Below are positions 28,898 through 37,542 of a stretch of 64,000 nucleotides of DNA, one piece after another. A model generated the notes under the pieces. The model was not told the DNA's origin. It did no database searches and saw only the letters and a program-made list of their open reading frames with translations. The stretch is from Hyphococcus sp. (GTDB taxonomy: Bacteria > Pseudomonadota > Alphaproteobacteria > Caulobacterales > Parvularculaceae), in the NCBI GenBank assembly GCA_021604585.1, contig BQJG01000003.1:36312-100311 (forward strand), written 5' to 3'. The first letter of the stretch is position 1. Each line of letters opens with the position of its first letter. The position numbers and the translations under genes are program-made.

Positions 28898-29755
28898 ATG
28901 GCGGACACTGGAACCATTGACGTTTTTGCCCCTTCGAGGGCGCAAGTGACAACGCGCGGCGCGGCGTGGCCGACAGTTGGCGTCTTCTTACTGTGCTGGG
29001 CAGGTCTTTGCGCAACCGTAACGGCCTCGATAACCATTGGGTTTTCGTTGTGGCTGGCGTGTTTCATCAACGCCGCGCTGCTCTATGTGCTCGCTCATAT
29101 CAATCACGAGGCGATCCACCGCAATATTTCCGGCGGCAATCCGCGTCTGCGCTGGCTGAATGAATTGATCGGCCAGTTTGGCAGCATCTGGTACTTTTTG
29201 CCGTTCCCGGCCTTCAAGGCGGTCCATCTGGCGCACCACGCGGCGCCCAACGATCCGGTGACGGATGGCGACATGTGGGTGGCGCGCAAGCATCCGCTGG
29301 CGGTGGTGGCGAGTTGCGTGACGATACTTGGCGGTTACGAGCTGCAGCTCTGGCGGATGGCGCGAGAAAAGAAACTCACCCGCGCCAATCTGATCTCGAT
29401 TTACGGCCAGCGGCTATTGGCGACTGCGGCGGTGATCGCCGCCTTCGCGCTCGGCTATGGCAAGGAAGTGATGTTCCTCTGGGTGCTGCCGGCGCTAATC
29501 GTCATGCCGTTCCTGGCGGTGTTTTTTGCATATGTGGTCCATCGACCCCATGACGAAACCGACCCTTACCGCTCAAGCAATGTCATCCTTGCGCCAAAAT
29601 GGTTGCAGCCATTTGTGACCGCGATTTTCGTTTTCCAGAATTACCATCTGGTCCACCATCTCAATCCGCGCATTCCGTTTTATCAGTATGGCGATCATTT
29701 CCGTGCTCGCCGCGCTGAGCTGGAAGCCCGAAACGCCTCCATCACCACGCTTTAG
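28898..29755 (+). CDS. Membrane fatty acid desaturase / carotenoid-hydroxylase-like diiron protein
   Basis: A 285-residue integral membrane protein with the three histidine boxes of the membrane desaturase superfamily: HINHEAIHRN near residue 68, VHLAHHAAP near 110, and NYHLVHHLNP near 250. The short length and the HEAIH first box suggest carotenoid ketolases/hydroxylases or small desaturases more than acyl-CoA desaturases. It presumably inserts a double bond or hydroxyl into a lipid using di-iron and oxygen. The ATG follows AAAGTTTCCCC, with no clear ribosome site. It is divergent from the histidine kinase across 136 bases and followed by ltrA. The substrate is unresolved. Confidence 0.8.
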   Translation: MADTGTIDVFAPSRAQVTTRGAAWPTVGVFLLCWAGLCATVTASITIGFSLWLACFINAALLYVLAHINHEAIHRNISGGNPRLRWLNELIGQFGSIWYFLPFPAFKAVHLAHHAAPNDPVTDGDMWVARKHPLAVVASCVTILGGYELQLWRMAREKKLTRANLISIYGQRLLATAAVIAAFALGYGKEVMFLWVLPALIVMPFLAVFFAYVVHRPHDETDPYRSSNVILAPKWLQPFVTAIFVFQNYHLVHHLNPRIPFYQYGDHFRARRAELEARNASITTL

Positions 29756-29866
29756 AGTTACGCGCCTTCGGCGAAGGATGACAGCGCTGTTGTAGCGTAT
29801 TGAGTGCAACCACAAGAACGGCTCACGCGCGAGCGCTGCGCGACCGTGAGCAGGAGAAGACACTTT

Positions 29867-31033
29867 GTGAAAGACATTTTGTCAATCGCGCGGCTGCCAG
29901 CGCGCGATCCGCAAGAACCTCACCGCGCAGCAACACAGCTTGAGCTTTTCTTTGACCTCATTTCCGTTGTCGCAATCGCCTCCGTTACGGCTGGTCTGCA
30001 TCACGCCATCAGCGAGGGTCACGGCCTCGAAAAGCTGCCTGTCTTTATCTTTCTGTTCTTCGCTATCTGGTGGGCGTGGATGAACTTCACCTGGTTCGCA
30101 TCCGCGTTCGATAATGGCCGGCCCGTATTCCGAATGCTTGTGATGATTATCATGACAGGCGAGGTCATTTTTGCGGGCGGCGCAGCACATATATTTGAAA
30201 CGCTCGATCTTGGCTGGGGCGTTGCGGGATGGACCCTTATGCGCCTCGCCATGGCGGCGCTTTGGCTGCGCGCCAGCGCGAATACTGATTACCGCGCTAC
30301 GGCTTTGCGGTACGCTGCGGGGATCATCATCGGCCAGGCTTATTGGATCGGATTTTATTTTTTGGTCCCGGCTGAACCGGCGCTTTTCTTTGGCTTTGGC
30401 GTTTTTGGTTTTGTTCTGGAACTCGCTGTTCCGCCCATTGCGGAGCGCGCCGGGCGCACGCCGTTTCACCGTCATCACATGATTGAACGCTACGGCCTTC
30501 TCATGATCATCATTCTTGGCGAGATCATCCTTGCGATCAGTATGGGGTTTGGGGGGCTTTACGATGAGCATGCAAATCTCGCGGCCATTCCAACAACATT
30601 ATCGGGATTGATTATAGTCTTTGCGTTGTTCTGGATTTATTTCTGCGAAGATGAGCATCTTCCGTCCAGCGATTTCAAGACTGCATTTGTTTGGGGGTAT
30701 GGACACATCTTTGTTTTCGCTGCGGTGGCGATTCTTGGCGCTGCAATTGCTGCGGAGCTCGATCTGTCGACGGACCACAGCCATGTGACGCAAGCGGTTA
30801 TTTCGTGGTGGTTCGGGGCGCCGCTTGCGCTGTTCTTTTTGGCCTTGTGGCTGGTGCGAGACAGGCATTTTAAGCTCGACCGGCGTGCATGGTCGTTGCC
30901 GGCCGGTGTCGTTTTATCACTGGCGGCTGCGTCAGCAGGCCTTGCAAGCTGGGCGTTCGCAGCAATCGTGTTTCTCACTGTGCTGTGGCGGGCGCCCATG
31001 AGCGCATCGGCGCCGGCGCACAGGCCCGAATAA
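29867..31033 (+). CDS. Low temperature requirement protein A (LtrA) family membrane protein
   Basis: A 388-residue protein of the LtrA family, with about ten membrane spans. The family signature is visible: ATQLELFFDLISVVAIASV near the N-terminus, FAIWWAWMNFTWFASAFD, then HMIERYGLLMIIILGEIIL. LtrA was named from a Listeria cold-growth mutant; its biochemical role is not established. The start chosen is a GTG with AGGAGAAG upstream, giving VKDILSIARLP. A GTG at 29804 would add 21 residues without a ribosome site. It lies 111 bases after the desaturase gene on the same strand; a shared role in membrane adaptation is only a guess. Confidence 0.85.
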   Translation: MKDILSIARLPARDPQEPHRAATQLELFFDLISVVAIASVTAGLHHAISEGHGLEKLPVFIFLFFAIWWAWMNFTWFASAFDNGRPVFRMLVMIIMTGEVIFAGGAAHIFETLDLGWGVAGWTLMRLAMAALWLRASANTDYRATALRYAAGIIIGQAYWIGFYFLVPAEPALFFGFGVFGFVLELAVPPIAERAGRTPFHRHHMIERYGLLMIIILGEIILAISMGFGGLYDEHANLAAIPTTLSGLIIVFALFWIYFCEDEHLPSSDFKTAFVWGYGHIFVFAAVAILGAAIAAELDLSTDHSHVTQAVISWWFGAPLALFFLALWLVRDRHFKLDRRAWSLPAGVVLSLAAASAGLASWAFAAIVFLTVLWRAPMSASAPAHRPE

Positions 31034-31090
31034 CGCAGCGCTAGCCTGGGCGCCCATCAAGAAACCGGTTGCGTGATGTTGGGAGAAAAA

Positions 31091-31165
31091 TGGAGCGGGC
31101 GATGAGATTCGAACTCACGACCCCAACCTTGGCAAGGTTGTGCTCTACCCCTGAGCTACGCCCGC
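31091..31165 (-). tRNA. tRNA-Gly (anticodon GCC)
   Basis: Read on the minus strand, GCGGGCG at the 5' end pairs with CGCCCGC at the 3' end. The D-arm is GCTCAGGGGTAGAGC, the anticodon stem-loop CAACCTTGCCAAGGTTG contains GCC, and the T-arm has GTTCGAATC. CCA is encoded after the discriminator T. The total is 75 bases with CCA. All four stems can be formed, so it should be functional. Confidence 0.97.
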
Positions 31166-31298
31166 TCGGCGCCGCCGCCGCTCGCTTGAGCCGCAGCAGG
31201 GGCCGGTATATGCACGAGGGCCGGGTGCATTGCAAGCGGAAAGCGTCCGCAAAACCCAATGAATACAGGCTCAGCGGAAAGACGATTGAGAGCGAGAG

Positions 31299-31868
31299 AT
31301 GGTGCTGGATGAAGGATCAGAATTGAGCAAAACCGGCGCCGGGAACACCGCCACAGTTACGGTCGACCGGACGGGGCTTTTCGCTTTTCTTGACAGGCTT
31401 GCTATCGCCCACCGGACGGTGGAGCACGAGGCTTTTTTCACCGTGGAGGAAAGCCGCGCCCTGAAATCCCAGTGGCCCGGCGGGCATTCCAAAAACCTCT
31501 TCCTGAAAGACAAGAAAGGCGCGCTGTTTGTGGCCGTGGCCCTCGGGGAAACCCAGGTTAATCTGGTGGCCCTTGGCAAGGCGCTCGGGGCTAAGGGGCG
31601 GCTTTCCTTTGGCAAGCCGGAACTGATGACTGCGACCATGGGCGTGATCCCCGGTGCCGTCACCCCCTTTGCGCTGATCAATAAGAGCGCCAAGGCGGTC
31701 GCGAGTGTCATTTTGGACAAGGCGCTGCTCGCCCATGATCCGGTCTGGTTTCATCCGCTGGAGAATACTGCGTCAACGGCGATTTCGCCTGAAGGGCTGC
31801 TGAAATTTGTCCGGGCCTGCGGCTTTGAGCCCCGGATTCTGGACCTCTCAGCGCCATTTGAGAGCTGA
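31299..31868 (+). CDS. Prolyl-tRNA editing domain protein (YbaK/ProX-like)
   Basis: A 189-residue free-standing aminoacyl-tRNA editing protein of the YbaK/ProX fold. It hydrolyses mischarged tRNA, typically Ala-tRNA(Pro), in trans. Visible family features are HRTVEHEAFFTVEESRAL, then HSKNLFLKDKKGALFVAVAL with the catalytic-site lysine segment, and VIPGAVTPFALINK. The C-terminal block HPLENTASTAISPEGLLKFV is also typical. The ATG at 31299 has GAGCGAGAG upstream. A TTG at 31323 after AAGGATCAGAA is an alternative that would remove eight residues. The gene stands alone between tRNA-Gly and cnoX. Confidence 0.88.
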   Translation: MVLDEGSELSKTGAGNTATVTVDRTGLFAFLDRLAIAHRTVEHEAFFTVEESRALKSQWPGGHSKNLFLKDKKGALFVAVALGETQVNLVALGKALGAKGRLSFGKPELMTATMGVIPGAVTPFALINKSAKAVASVILDKALLAHDPVWFHPLENTASTAISPEGLLKFVRACGFEPRILDLSAPFES

Positions 31869-31940
31869 AACGGTCCGCTTTGGCGGTTGCGTTTCGCCGC
31901 GCGCACCCTCATTTAGTTAACGAGTTGATGGAGACGAGGC

Positions 31941-32909
31941 ATGAGCGAGATTTTCGGCGGCGGCCCCCAATCGCCGGGCGGACTGGCGAACGGTGCGGGC
32001 GGCAATCCGGCGGGCGGTGCGGTGGATCTGGTCAAGGACGCTACGATCGAAACCTTTGAAGCGGACGTGCTCACCGCCTCCATGACGACGCCGGTGATCG
32101 TCGATTTCTGGGCCGACTGGTGCGGGCCGTGCAAAACCCTTGGGCCCTTGCTGGAGCGAGCCGTCAGGGCGGCCGGCGGCAAAGTGCGCATGGTCAAAAT
32201 CGATATCGACAAAAACCAGATGCTCGCCTCGCAAATGCGGATTCAATCGATCCCAACCGTCTATGCGTTTTTTCAAGGGCGCCCGGTGGACGGATTTCAA
32301 GGCGCGCTGCCGGAAAGTGAAATCAAGGCTTTTGTCGAGCGCGTGACCCAGGCGGCAGGCGCCGCCGGCGGCGCACAAGGTGATCCGCATGAAGACTATC
32401 TCGCGACGGCCGAGGCGGCTGTCGAGGCGGGCGATATCACCACGGCCGCGCAGCTTTACGCGCAGGCGGCGCAGATGGATCCGGAGAATGCTGTCGCGCT
32501 TGCCGGGCTGGCGCGTTGTCATCTGGCGTTGGGCGATGTCGACCAGGCCCGCGACACGCTGGCCCTCATTCCGGAAAGCAAACACAAAGAGGCCGGCGTC
32601 GCCAGCGTGAAGGCGGCCTTGGCGCTTGCTGAATCGAGCGGCGGGCCGAGCGATGTGGACGCGCTGCGCGCCGCCGTAGAAGCTGCGCCTGATGATTTGG
32701 ACGCGCGTTTTGCGCTGGCCAATGGGCTGCTCGGTTCGGGTGGCGGCGAAGCGGCGATTGATGCATTGCTGGCGATTATCGAGCGTGATCGCGATTGGAA
32801 CGAAGGCGCGGCTCGTCAGAAATTACTGACTGTGTTTGAAGCAATTGGCCATGCGCACCCCGCAACGGTGCGCGGCCGCCGCAAATTGTCGGCCATCTTG
32901 TTTTCATGA
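31941..32909 (+). CDS. cnoX: CnoX/YbbN-type thioredoxin with TPR tail
   Basis: A 322-residue protein. The thioredoxin domain is at residues ~30-140, with FWADWCGPCKTLGP carrying Cys61 and Cys64, followed by helical tetratricopeptide-like repeats to the end (ATAEAAVEAGDITTAAQLYA and similar blocks). This is the CnoX (YbbN) layout, a chaperedoxin that protects proteins from oxidation and hands them to DnaK and GroEL. The complete WCGPC site suggests redox activity, unlike E. coli CnoX, which has a non-standard site. An unstructured Gly-rich leader (GGGPQSPGGLANGAGGN) precedes the domain. The ATG follows GGAGACGAGGC. The Lon-N gene follows 16 bases later, so they form an operon. Confidence 0.88.
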   Translation: MSEIFGGGPQSPGGLANGAGGNPAGGAVDLVKDATIETFEADVLTASMTTPVIVDFWADWCGPCKTLGPLLERAVRAAGGKVRMVKIDIDKNQMLASQMRIQSIPTVYAFFQGRPVDGFQGALPESEIKAFVERVTQAAGAAGGAQGDPHEDYLATAEAAVEAGDITTAAQLYAQAAQMDPENAVALAGLARCHLALGDVDQARDTLALIPESKHKEAGVASVKAALALAESSGGPSDVDALRAAVEAAPDDLDARFALANGLLGSGGGEAAIDALLAIIERDRDWNEGAARQKLLTVFEAIGHAHPATVRGRRKLSAILFS

Positions 32910-32925
32910 CGCAAAGGCGTTTGCC

Positions 32926-33588
32926 ATGAAGGGGACACCCGGTCCCGCAAGGTTGAGAATGACGCCGGAAACATTGCCCCTGTTTCCGTTGAGCGGGGCG
33001 CTGTTATTGCCTGGCGGGCAGATGCCCCTAAATATTTTTGAACCGCGCTATCTCGCCATGGTGGACGCCGCACTGTCCACTGACAGGCTGATCGGCATGA
33101 TCCAGCCGAGAGACGATGCGCGCGCCGAAAAGCCGGACCTTTACCAAGTTGGTTGCGCAGGGCGCATTACATCTTTTGCGGAAACCGATGACGGGCGCTA
33201 TTTGATCAACTTGACGGGCACGCGGCGCTTCCTGATCGAAGAGGAACTGGCGTGCGATGCGCCTTACCGGCTTGCGCGGCCCGACTGGAAGACGTTTGGC
33301 GTTGACGTCAAAGAGGACCCGTCCGTCGCCGAGATTGACAGGGATCAACTGCTCGACGCGTTGCGCGATTATCTGGATACGGAAAATCTTGAGATTGAAT
33401 GGGAAAAAGCCGCCGCTGCGTCGCTGCAGGCGCTGGTGATATCCCTTGCCATGGGCTGTCCGTTTCAGCCAAATGAGAAGCAGGCATTACTCGAAGCCAA
33501 ATCACTTGCCGAACAGGCTGCATGTCTCACCGCGCTGATGGCGCTGGCGGGCGGCGGCGAAGATGAGGGTGGCGCGACCCTTCAATAG
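32926..33588 (+). CDS. Lon substrate-binding (LON-N) domain protein
   Basis: A 220-residue protein consisting of the N-terminal domain of Lon protease without the AAA+ or protease parts: LPLFPLSGALLLPGGQMPLNIFEPRYL, IGMIQPRD, VGCAGRITSFAETDDGRYLI and the C-terminal helical bundle. Such solo LON-N proteins are common and found next to cnoX/ybbN and a Trm112-like gene in many alphaproteobacteria. They may bind proteins for quality control, but the role is unproven. The ATG at 32926 has AAAGGCG upstream. A later ATG at 32959 (MTPETLPLFP) is equally close to the fold start. Confidence 0.85.
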   Translation: MKGTPGPARLRMTPETLPLFPLSGALLLPGGQMPLNIFEPRYLAMVDAALSTDRLIGMIQPRDDARAEKPDLYQVGCAGRITSFAETDDGRYLINLTGTRRFLIEEELACDAPYRLARPDWKTFGVDVKEDPSVAEIDRDQLLDALRDYLDTENLEIEWEKAAAASLQALVISLAMGCPFQPNEKQALLEAKSLAEQAACLTALMALAGGGEDEGGATLQ

Positions 33589-33623
33589 GGGCGCCGCCGC
33601 ATAAGACCGAATGGAGAAATACG

Positions 33624-33836
33624 ATGCCCGAGACGCAACCGCAGGTGGAAATCGACAAGCGCTTGCTGGATATTCTGGTCTGTCCCCAGACCAAGGGACC
33701 GCTGGTTTATGACCGCGCACGGAGCGAATTATTGAGTAAAAAAGCCGGTCTTGCATACCCTGTGCGTGATGGCGTCCCGATCATGCTGGTTGATGAAGCG
33801 CGCAGCCTTTCTGACGAAGAACTGCAGAAACTCTAG
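33624..33836 (+). CDS. Trm112 family protein (UPF0434-like)
   Basis: A 70-residue protein of the bacterial Trm112/UPF0434 family: LLDILVCPQTKGPLVYD, then ELLSKKAGLAYPVRDGVPIMLVDEAR. Only one cysteine of the zinc knuckle (VCP) is kept, as in many bacterial members. The eukaryotic homologue activates methyltransferases; the bacterial partner is generally unknown. The ribosome site GGAGAAATACG is good. It is the third gene of the cnoX/LON-N/trm112 row, starting 35 bases after the LON-N stop. Confidence 0.88.
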   Translation: MPETQPQVEIDKRLLDILVCPQTKGPLVYDRARSELLSKKAGLAYPVRDGVPIMLVDEARSLSDEELQKL

Positions 33837-33869
33837 CGCCGCGCAGAAGGTAAACGGCCTGTTCTGTGC

Positions 33870-35069
33870 ATGGCCATGGCGTGCATGATATGGCTCGCCA
33901 GTAACGCCATTCAACGAAATCCGGAGTTCAGCGCCTTGTCTGCGCTTTCGCAAATTACCGAACCCGACACCCGCCTTCGCGCGGAGCTGCTCGGCGTGAA
34001 CGCCGCCGCCGCGCTCGAAGCGCCGATGCGCGCGCTTTATGCGGCGCTATGCGAAGAAAATCCGTTCTTTGCGCCATACGCGTTGCTGCCGGCGCTGAAA
34101 GCCTATGGTGACGAGAGCGTGCGGCTTGCCTGCGTCTGGTCGGGCGATGATCTCATCGGGCTGTGGCCGGTGCAGAAACGGCGTTTCTATGCGCGCCTGC
34201 CGCTTTCCTATTGGTCGAGTTGGACGCACGCTCATTGCTATTTCGCCGCACCACTTATCCGGCGCGGCTATGAAGATCTTGCCTTGAGCGAATTGTATTC
34301 ACTGCTTTGCGAAGGGGATGAGGCGCGCGGCTTTGTCCGTTTCGGCCGGATCGAAAAAGACGGCGCGCTCTTTGCCGCCATTAAGGCCGCCGCCGCGAGC
34401 GACAGACGCTTGTGCTACGAGGCAGGCGCTATTGCGCGGGCGATGCTGCAAGCCGGGGCCTCGGCGGAAGCAACGCTTGCGGTTCACGTAAAGAAGAAGA
34501 AGCGTAAAGAACTGGCGCGCTTGCGCAACCGGCTTGATGAGTTGGGCGCAGTGCAGTTTCGCGAATTTATACAAACAGACGATATAACAGAATGGACGAC
34601 AGCGTTTCTCGCGCTCGAAGATCGCGGCTGGAAAGGCGCAGAGCGGACGTCACTTCTCTCCTGCGAAACGGATGCCCTATGGTTCCGTGAAACGCTTGCG
34701 GGCGCGCGGGCAGCCGGAAATTTGCACTTCCTGCGGCTTGATCTCGATGACCGGCCCATCGCCATGCTGGTGACGCTGATGTCGAACGGCGCGGCCTATT
34801 CGCTGAAGATTTGTCATGATCCGGAATTTGACCGCTACTCACCTGGCGTGATGATTGAAATAGAGGCGATGCGCTCGCTGCTTGATCGCGCTGATTTTCG
34901 CTTTGCCGATAGCTGCGCGACGCCTGATCACTCGATGATCAACGGTCTGTGGCGCGCGCGCCGCGTGGTGACGGGACTGAATGTCAGCGGGCGTGGGATT
35001 TTTGCACGCGCCGGGCTTGGTCTTGCAAGAATGCTCGAAGGCGCCCGCGCGCATTTTCCAAAAGGCTGA
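33870..35069 (+). CDS. BioF2-like acetyltransferase (CelD/FemAB-related GNAT fold)
   Basis: A 399-residue cytoplasmic protein. The core VHVKKKKRKELARLRNRLDELG, then LALEDRGWKGAERTSLL and LHFLRLDLDDRPIAMLVTL, is the pattern of Acetyltransf_6 (BioF2-like) proteins, with ICHDPEFDRYSPGVMIEIEAM as the acyl-CoA or tRNA-binding block. Relatives include CelD of cellulose synthesis and FemAB peptidyltransferases. The substrate is unknown. The start is uncertain: ATG at 33870 has no ribosome site, whereas a TTG at 33936 follows CGGAGTTCAGCGCC. Its stop is one base before the start of the cupin-like gene, so the two are almost certainly cotranslated. Confidence 0.75.
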   Translation: MAMACMIWLASNAIQRNPEFSALSALSQITEPDTRLRAELLGVNAAAALEAPMRALYAALCEENPFFAPYALLPALKAYGDESVRLACVWSGDDLIGLWPVQKRRFYARLPLSYWSSWTHAHCYFAAPLIRRGYEDLALSELYSLLCEGDEARGFVRFGRIEKDGALFAAIKAAAASDRRLCYEAGAIARAMLQAGASAEATLAVHVKKKKRKELARLRNRLDELGAVQFREFIQTDDITEWTTAFLALEDRGWKGAERTSLLSCETDALWFRETLAGARAAGNLHFLRLDLDDRPIAMLVTLMSNGAAYSLKICHDPEFDRYSPGVMIEIEAMRSLLDRADFRFADSCATPDHSMINGLWRARRVVTGLNVSGRGIFARAGLGLARMLEGARAHFPKG

Positions 35070-35070
35070 C

Positions 35071-35910
35071 ATGGTGTTTGAACCGGCATCACTGAAGGAA
35101 TTTACGGAGCGTTATCCGGCCGCGCCAGCGATGTTGCGCCATCAGTTGGTTGACCATCCCTTGTTGACGATTGAGCGGTTGGTCGAGCTTGCGCGTTCTT
35201 TGCCGGCGGTGTCTGTCGAATATAATTCCGGCGAATTGCCGATTGGCCAAGACCCCGCGCAAACGCCGATGAACGGGCTCAGCGCGGAAGAAACCGTACG
35301 CCGCATCGCCGAGAACAAATCCTGGATCGTGTTGAAGAAAGTTGAGCAGGACGGGGAATACGCCGCGCTGCTGAATGAATGCTTGTCTGCCACTGCGCCA
35401 GTCGCATCGGCGGCGACAGGCGCCATGCACAAACGCGAAGCGTTCATCTTCGTGTCCTCGCCGGGATCGGTGACGCCGTTTCACATGGACCCGGAACACA
35501 ACATTCTGTTTCAGATCAGCGGCGCCAAGACATTCAATATTTTTCCCTCCAACACCGCTGAAATTGTCAGCGACGAAGATCACGAAGAATTTCACATTGA
35601 TGGTGCGCATCGAAACCTTCCTTATAAGGATGAATATGCACGATTTGGGGCCGCCATGAACATGGCGCCGGGTGATGCGCTCTATGTGCCGGTCAAATCA
35701 CCTCATTGGGTGAAAGTGGGCCCAGAGGTTTCGGTGTCTTTGTCGATCACCTGGCGCAGCGAAGCATCTGATTCCGAAGCGCATTTGCGCCGGGCCAATG
35801 GCTGGCTGCGCGCGCGCGGCTTGGCCCCGTCCACGCCGGGCGCATCCCCCCTTCGAGACCGGGCCGCCATCCTTGCCGCCCGTCTCGCCGCGAGGATGTC
35901 CCGGCGTTAG
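35071..35910 (+). CDS. Cupin-like/JmjC-type 2-oxoglutarate oxygenase family protein
   Basis: A 279-residue protein with the double-stranded beta-helix of the Cupin_8/JmjC group. SPGSVTPFHMDPEHNILFQI provides the H-x-D of an iron site and KTFNIFP a 2-oxoglutarate lysine candidate. ALYVPVKSPHWVKVG carries the distal histidine. The triad looks complete, so iron-dependent hydroxylation of a protein or small molecule is plausible (inference). A basic Ala/Arg-rich tail ends the protein. It begins with ATG one base after the acetyltransferase stop, with AAAAGGC as ribosome site. The pairing suggests that both enzymes modify the same target. Confidence 0.8.
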   Translation: MVFEPASLKEFTERYPAAPAMLRHQLVDHPLLTIERLVELARSLPAVSVEYNSGELPIGQDPAQTPMNGLSAEETVRRIAENKSWIVLKKVEQDGEYAALLNECLSATAPVASAATGAMHKREAFIFVSSPGSVTPFHMDPEHNILFQISGAKTFNIFPSNTAEIVSDEDHEEFHIDGAHRNLPYKDEYARFGAAMNMAPGDALYVPVKSPHWVKVGPEVSVSLSITWRSEASDSEAHLRRANGWLRARGLAPSTPGASPLRDRAAILAARLAARMSRR

Positions 35911-35984
35911 TGATGTCGGGAGGCTGGCAAAAAAGGTTCGCTAGGTGTAAAGAGCGGGACTTTTTAAGAATTTTCGGAGGAAAA

Positions 35985-37451
35985 ATGGCTGATTTGCTGG
36001 AGTTTGACGCCCCGGCCAGCGACCTTGCCGCTTGCGCTAGTCCAAAAGAGGCGGTCCAGCGCCTGATCAAGCTGTATGACGAGGCGCATGCGCTGACCAA
36101 GGATCGTTTTGACCGCTATATGGCGGGCGATATTTCGCTCGAAGAGGGCGGCGGCGCGGTTTATCCCTATCTTTGTGCGGTGGTTCCCGCCGCCGCCGCG
36201 CCGCAGACATCAAAGCTCGCCCTCGGCCAAATTGCATCGGTGAGCGTTCACGGCGCGACCATTACCCAGCCAGCGCTTTACGCCGGGTATTTTGAAGAAC
36301 AATTGGACCGCATCATTGAACGATTCTCGGCCAAGGTTTATGTGGGCCGCTCGTTTACGCCGATCCCGCTGACATTCGCGCTGGAAAAAGCGACGGCAAC
36401 TCTGACAGCGGAAAAACGCAATCAGCTTCAGCACCATTTTCACACGCCTAACCTCGTTGCGACGAATGACGATATCGTCGATGGCCAGTTTATTTTGAAA
36501 CGGCATGGCGCGATGCCGCTGTCATTGTTCACGGCGGAGCGGATCGATTATTCGTTGTTCCGTATTCAGCACTACACAGCGACCAAGCCAGAACATTTTC
36601 AGAACTATATTCTGTTCACGAATTATCAGCGATATGTGGATGAATTCGTCGACTATGCAAAAGCTGAAATTGAGGCGGGGCGCGCCAAGGCGTTGATCGA
36701 GCCGGGCGATCGCATCACGACGAAGGATAAAAAACCTGAAGGACCGGCTTCTCCGCGTCTGCCGCAAATGCCAGCCTATCATCTGGTGCAGGACGGCCAT
36801 GACGGCATCACCATCGTTAATATCGGCGTCGGCCCGTCAAATGCGAAGACTATCACCGACCACCTGGCGGTGCTGCGCCCGCATGTATGGCTGATGATCG
36901 GCCATTGCGGCGGCCTGCGCCGCTCGCAACGTCTGGGCGATTACGTGCTCGCGCATGCCTATCTTCGCGAGGACAATGTGCTTGATGATGTGCTGCCGCC
37001 ATCGGTGCCGCTGCCGACCTTGGCGGAGGTGCAACTGGCGCTGACCCAGGCTGTGCAGGAAGTCTCCGGCGCAGAAAAACGCGAACTGAAAGAGCATTTG
37101 CGCACTGGCACAGTGGTCACCACCAGTGACCGCAACTGGGAGCTGCGTTTTGAACGTAATGCGGTACGGCTCAATCAGGCGCGCGCCATCGCCATCGACA
37201 TGGAATCAGCGACCATCGCCGCCAATGGGTATCGCTACCGGGTGCCTTACGGCACATTGCTGTGCGTGTCTGACCGCCCCTTACATGGCGAGGTCAAATT
37301 ACCGGGCATGGCCGATGCGTTCTATCAGGAGCGGGTGAGCCAACACCTCGATATCGGGATTCGCGCCATTGAAGTGCTGCGCGAAGAAGCCAAAGCTGGC
37401 GCACTGCATTCAAGAAAGCTGAGAAGTTTTGACGAACCGTTTTTCCGGTAA
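35985..37451 (+). CDS. amn: AMP nucleosidase
   Basis: A 488-residue AMP nucleosidase, hydrolysing AMP to adenine and ribose 5-phosphate and so adjusting adenylate pools. The N-terminal AMNp_N domain (YDEAHALTKDRFDRYMAGD) and the C-terminal nucleoside phosphorylase fold are both present. The fold shows VNIGVGPSNAKTITDHLAVL, MIGHCGGLRRSQRLGDYV and IDMESATIAANGYRYRVPYG with the base-binding Glu. The length agrees with the family. The ATG follows TTCGGAGGAAAA, a near-ideal ribosome site; the frame extends upstream to 35910 but without one. It starts 74 bases after the cupin-like gene. Confidence 0.95.
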   Translation: MADLLEFDAPASDLAACASPKEAVQRLIKLYDEAHALTKDRFDRYMAGDISLEEGGGAVYPYLCAVVPAAAAPQTSKLALGQIASVSVHGATITQPALYAGYFEEQLDRIIERFSAKVYVGRSFTPIPLTFALEKATATLTAEKRNQLQHHFHTPNLVATNDDIVDGQFILKRHGAMPLSLFTAERIDYSLFRIQHYTATKPEHFQNYILFTNYQRYVDEFVDYAKAEIEAGRAKALIEPGDRITTKDKKPEGPASPRLPQMPAYHLVQDGHDGITIVNIGVGPSNAKTITDHLAVLRPHVWLMIGHCGGLRRSQRLGDYVLAHAYLREDNVLDDVLPPSVPLPTLAEVQLALTQAVQEVSGAEKRELKEHLRTGTVVTTSDRNWELRFERNAVRLNQARAIAIDMESATIAANGYRYRVPYGTLLCVSDRPLHGEVKLPGMADAFYQERVSQHLDIGIRAIEVLREEAKAGALHSRKLRSFDEPFFR

Positions 37452-37512
37452 TTAAAGACACTCTTTCTTAAAGAGAAATTTACCCTTTACTTACCGGCAT
37501 TGGGGTATTCAT

Positions 37513-37529
37513 GCCTGAATATTTCAGGC
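37513..37529. repeat. Perfect inverted repeat between amn and the membrane-protein pair
   Basis: GCCTGAA (37513-37519), a 3-base centre TAT, and TTCAGGC (37523-37529). It ends 13 bases before the next ATG, where a repressor operator would block initiation, and it is too short in loop and lacks a T-run for a good terminator. It could also end amn. Confidence 0.4.
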
Positions 37530-37542
37530 TTGGAAATTTCTC

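Noticed and set aside
31069..31326. 85-codon frame beginning MERAMRFELTTPT
   Set aside because: It is the antisense of tRNA-Gly, a common source of false genes.
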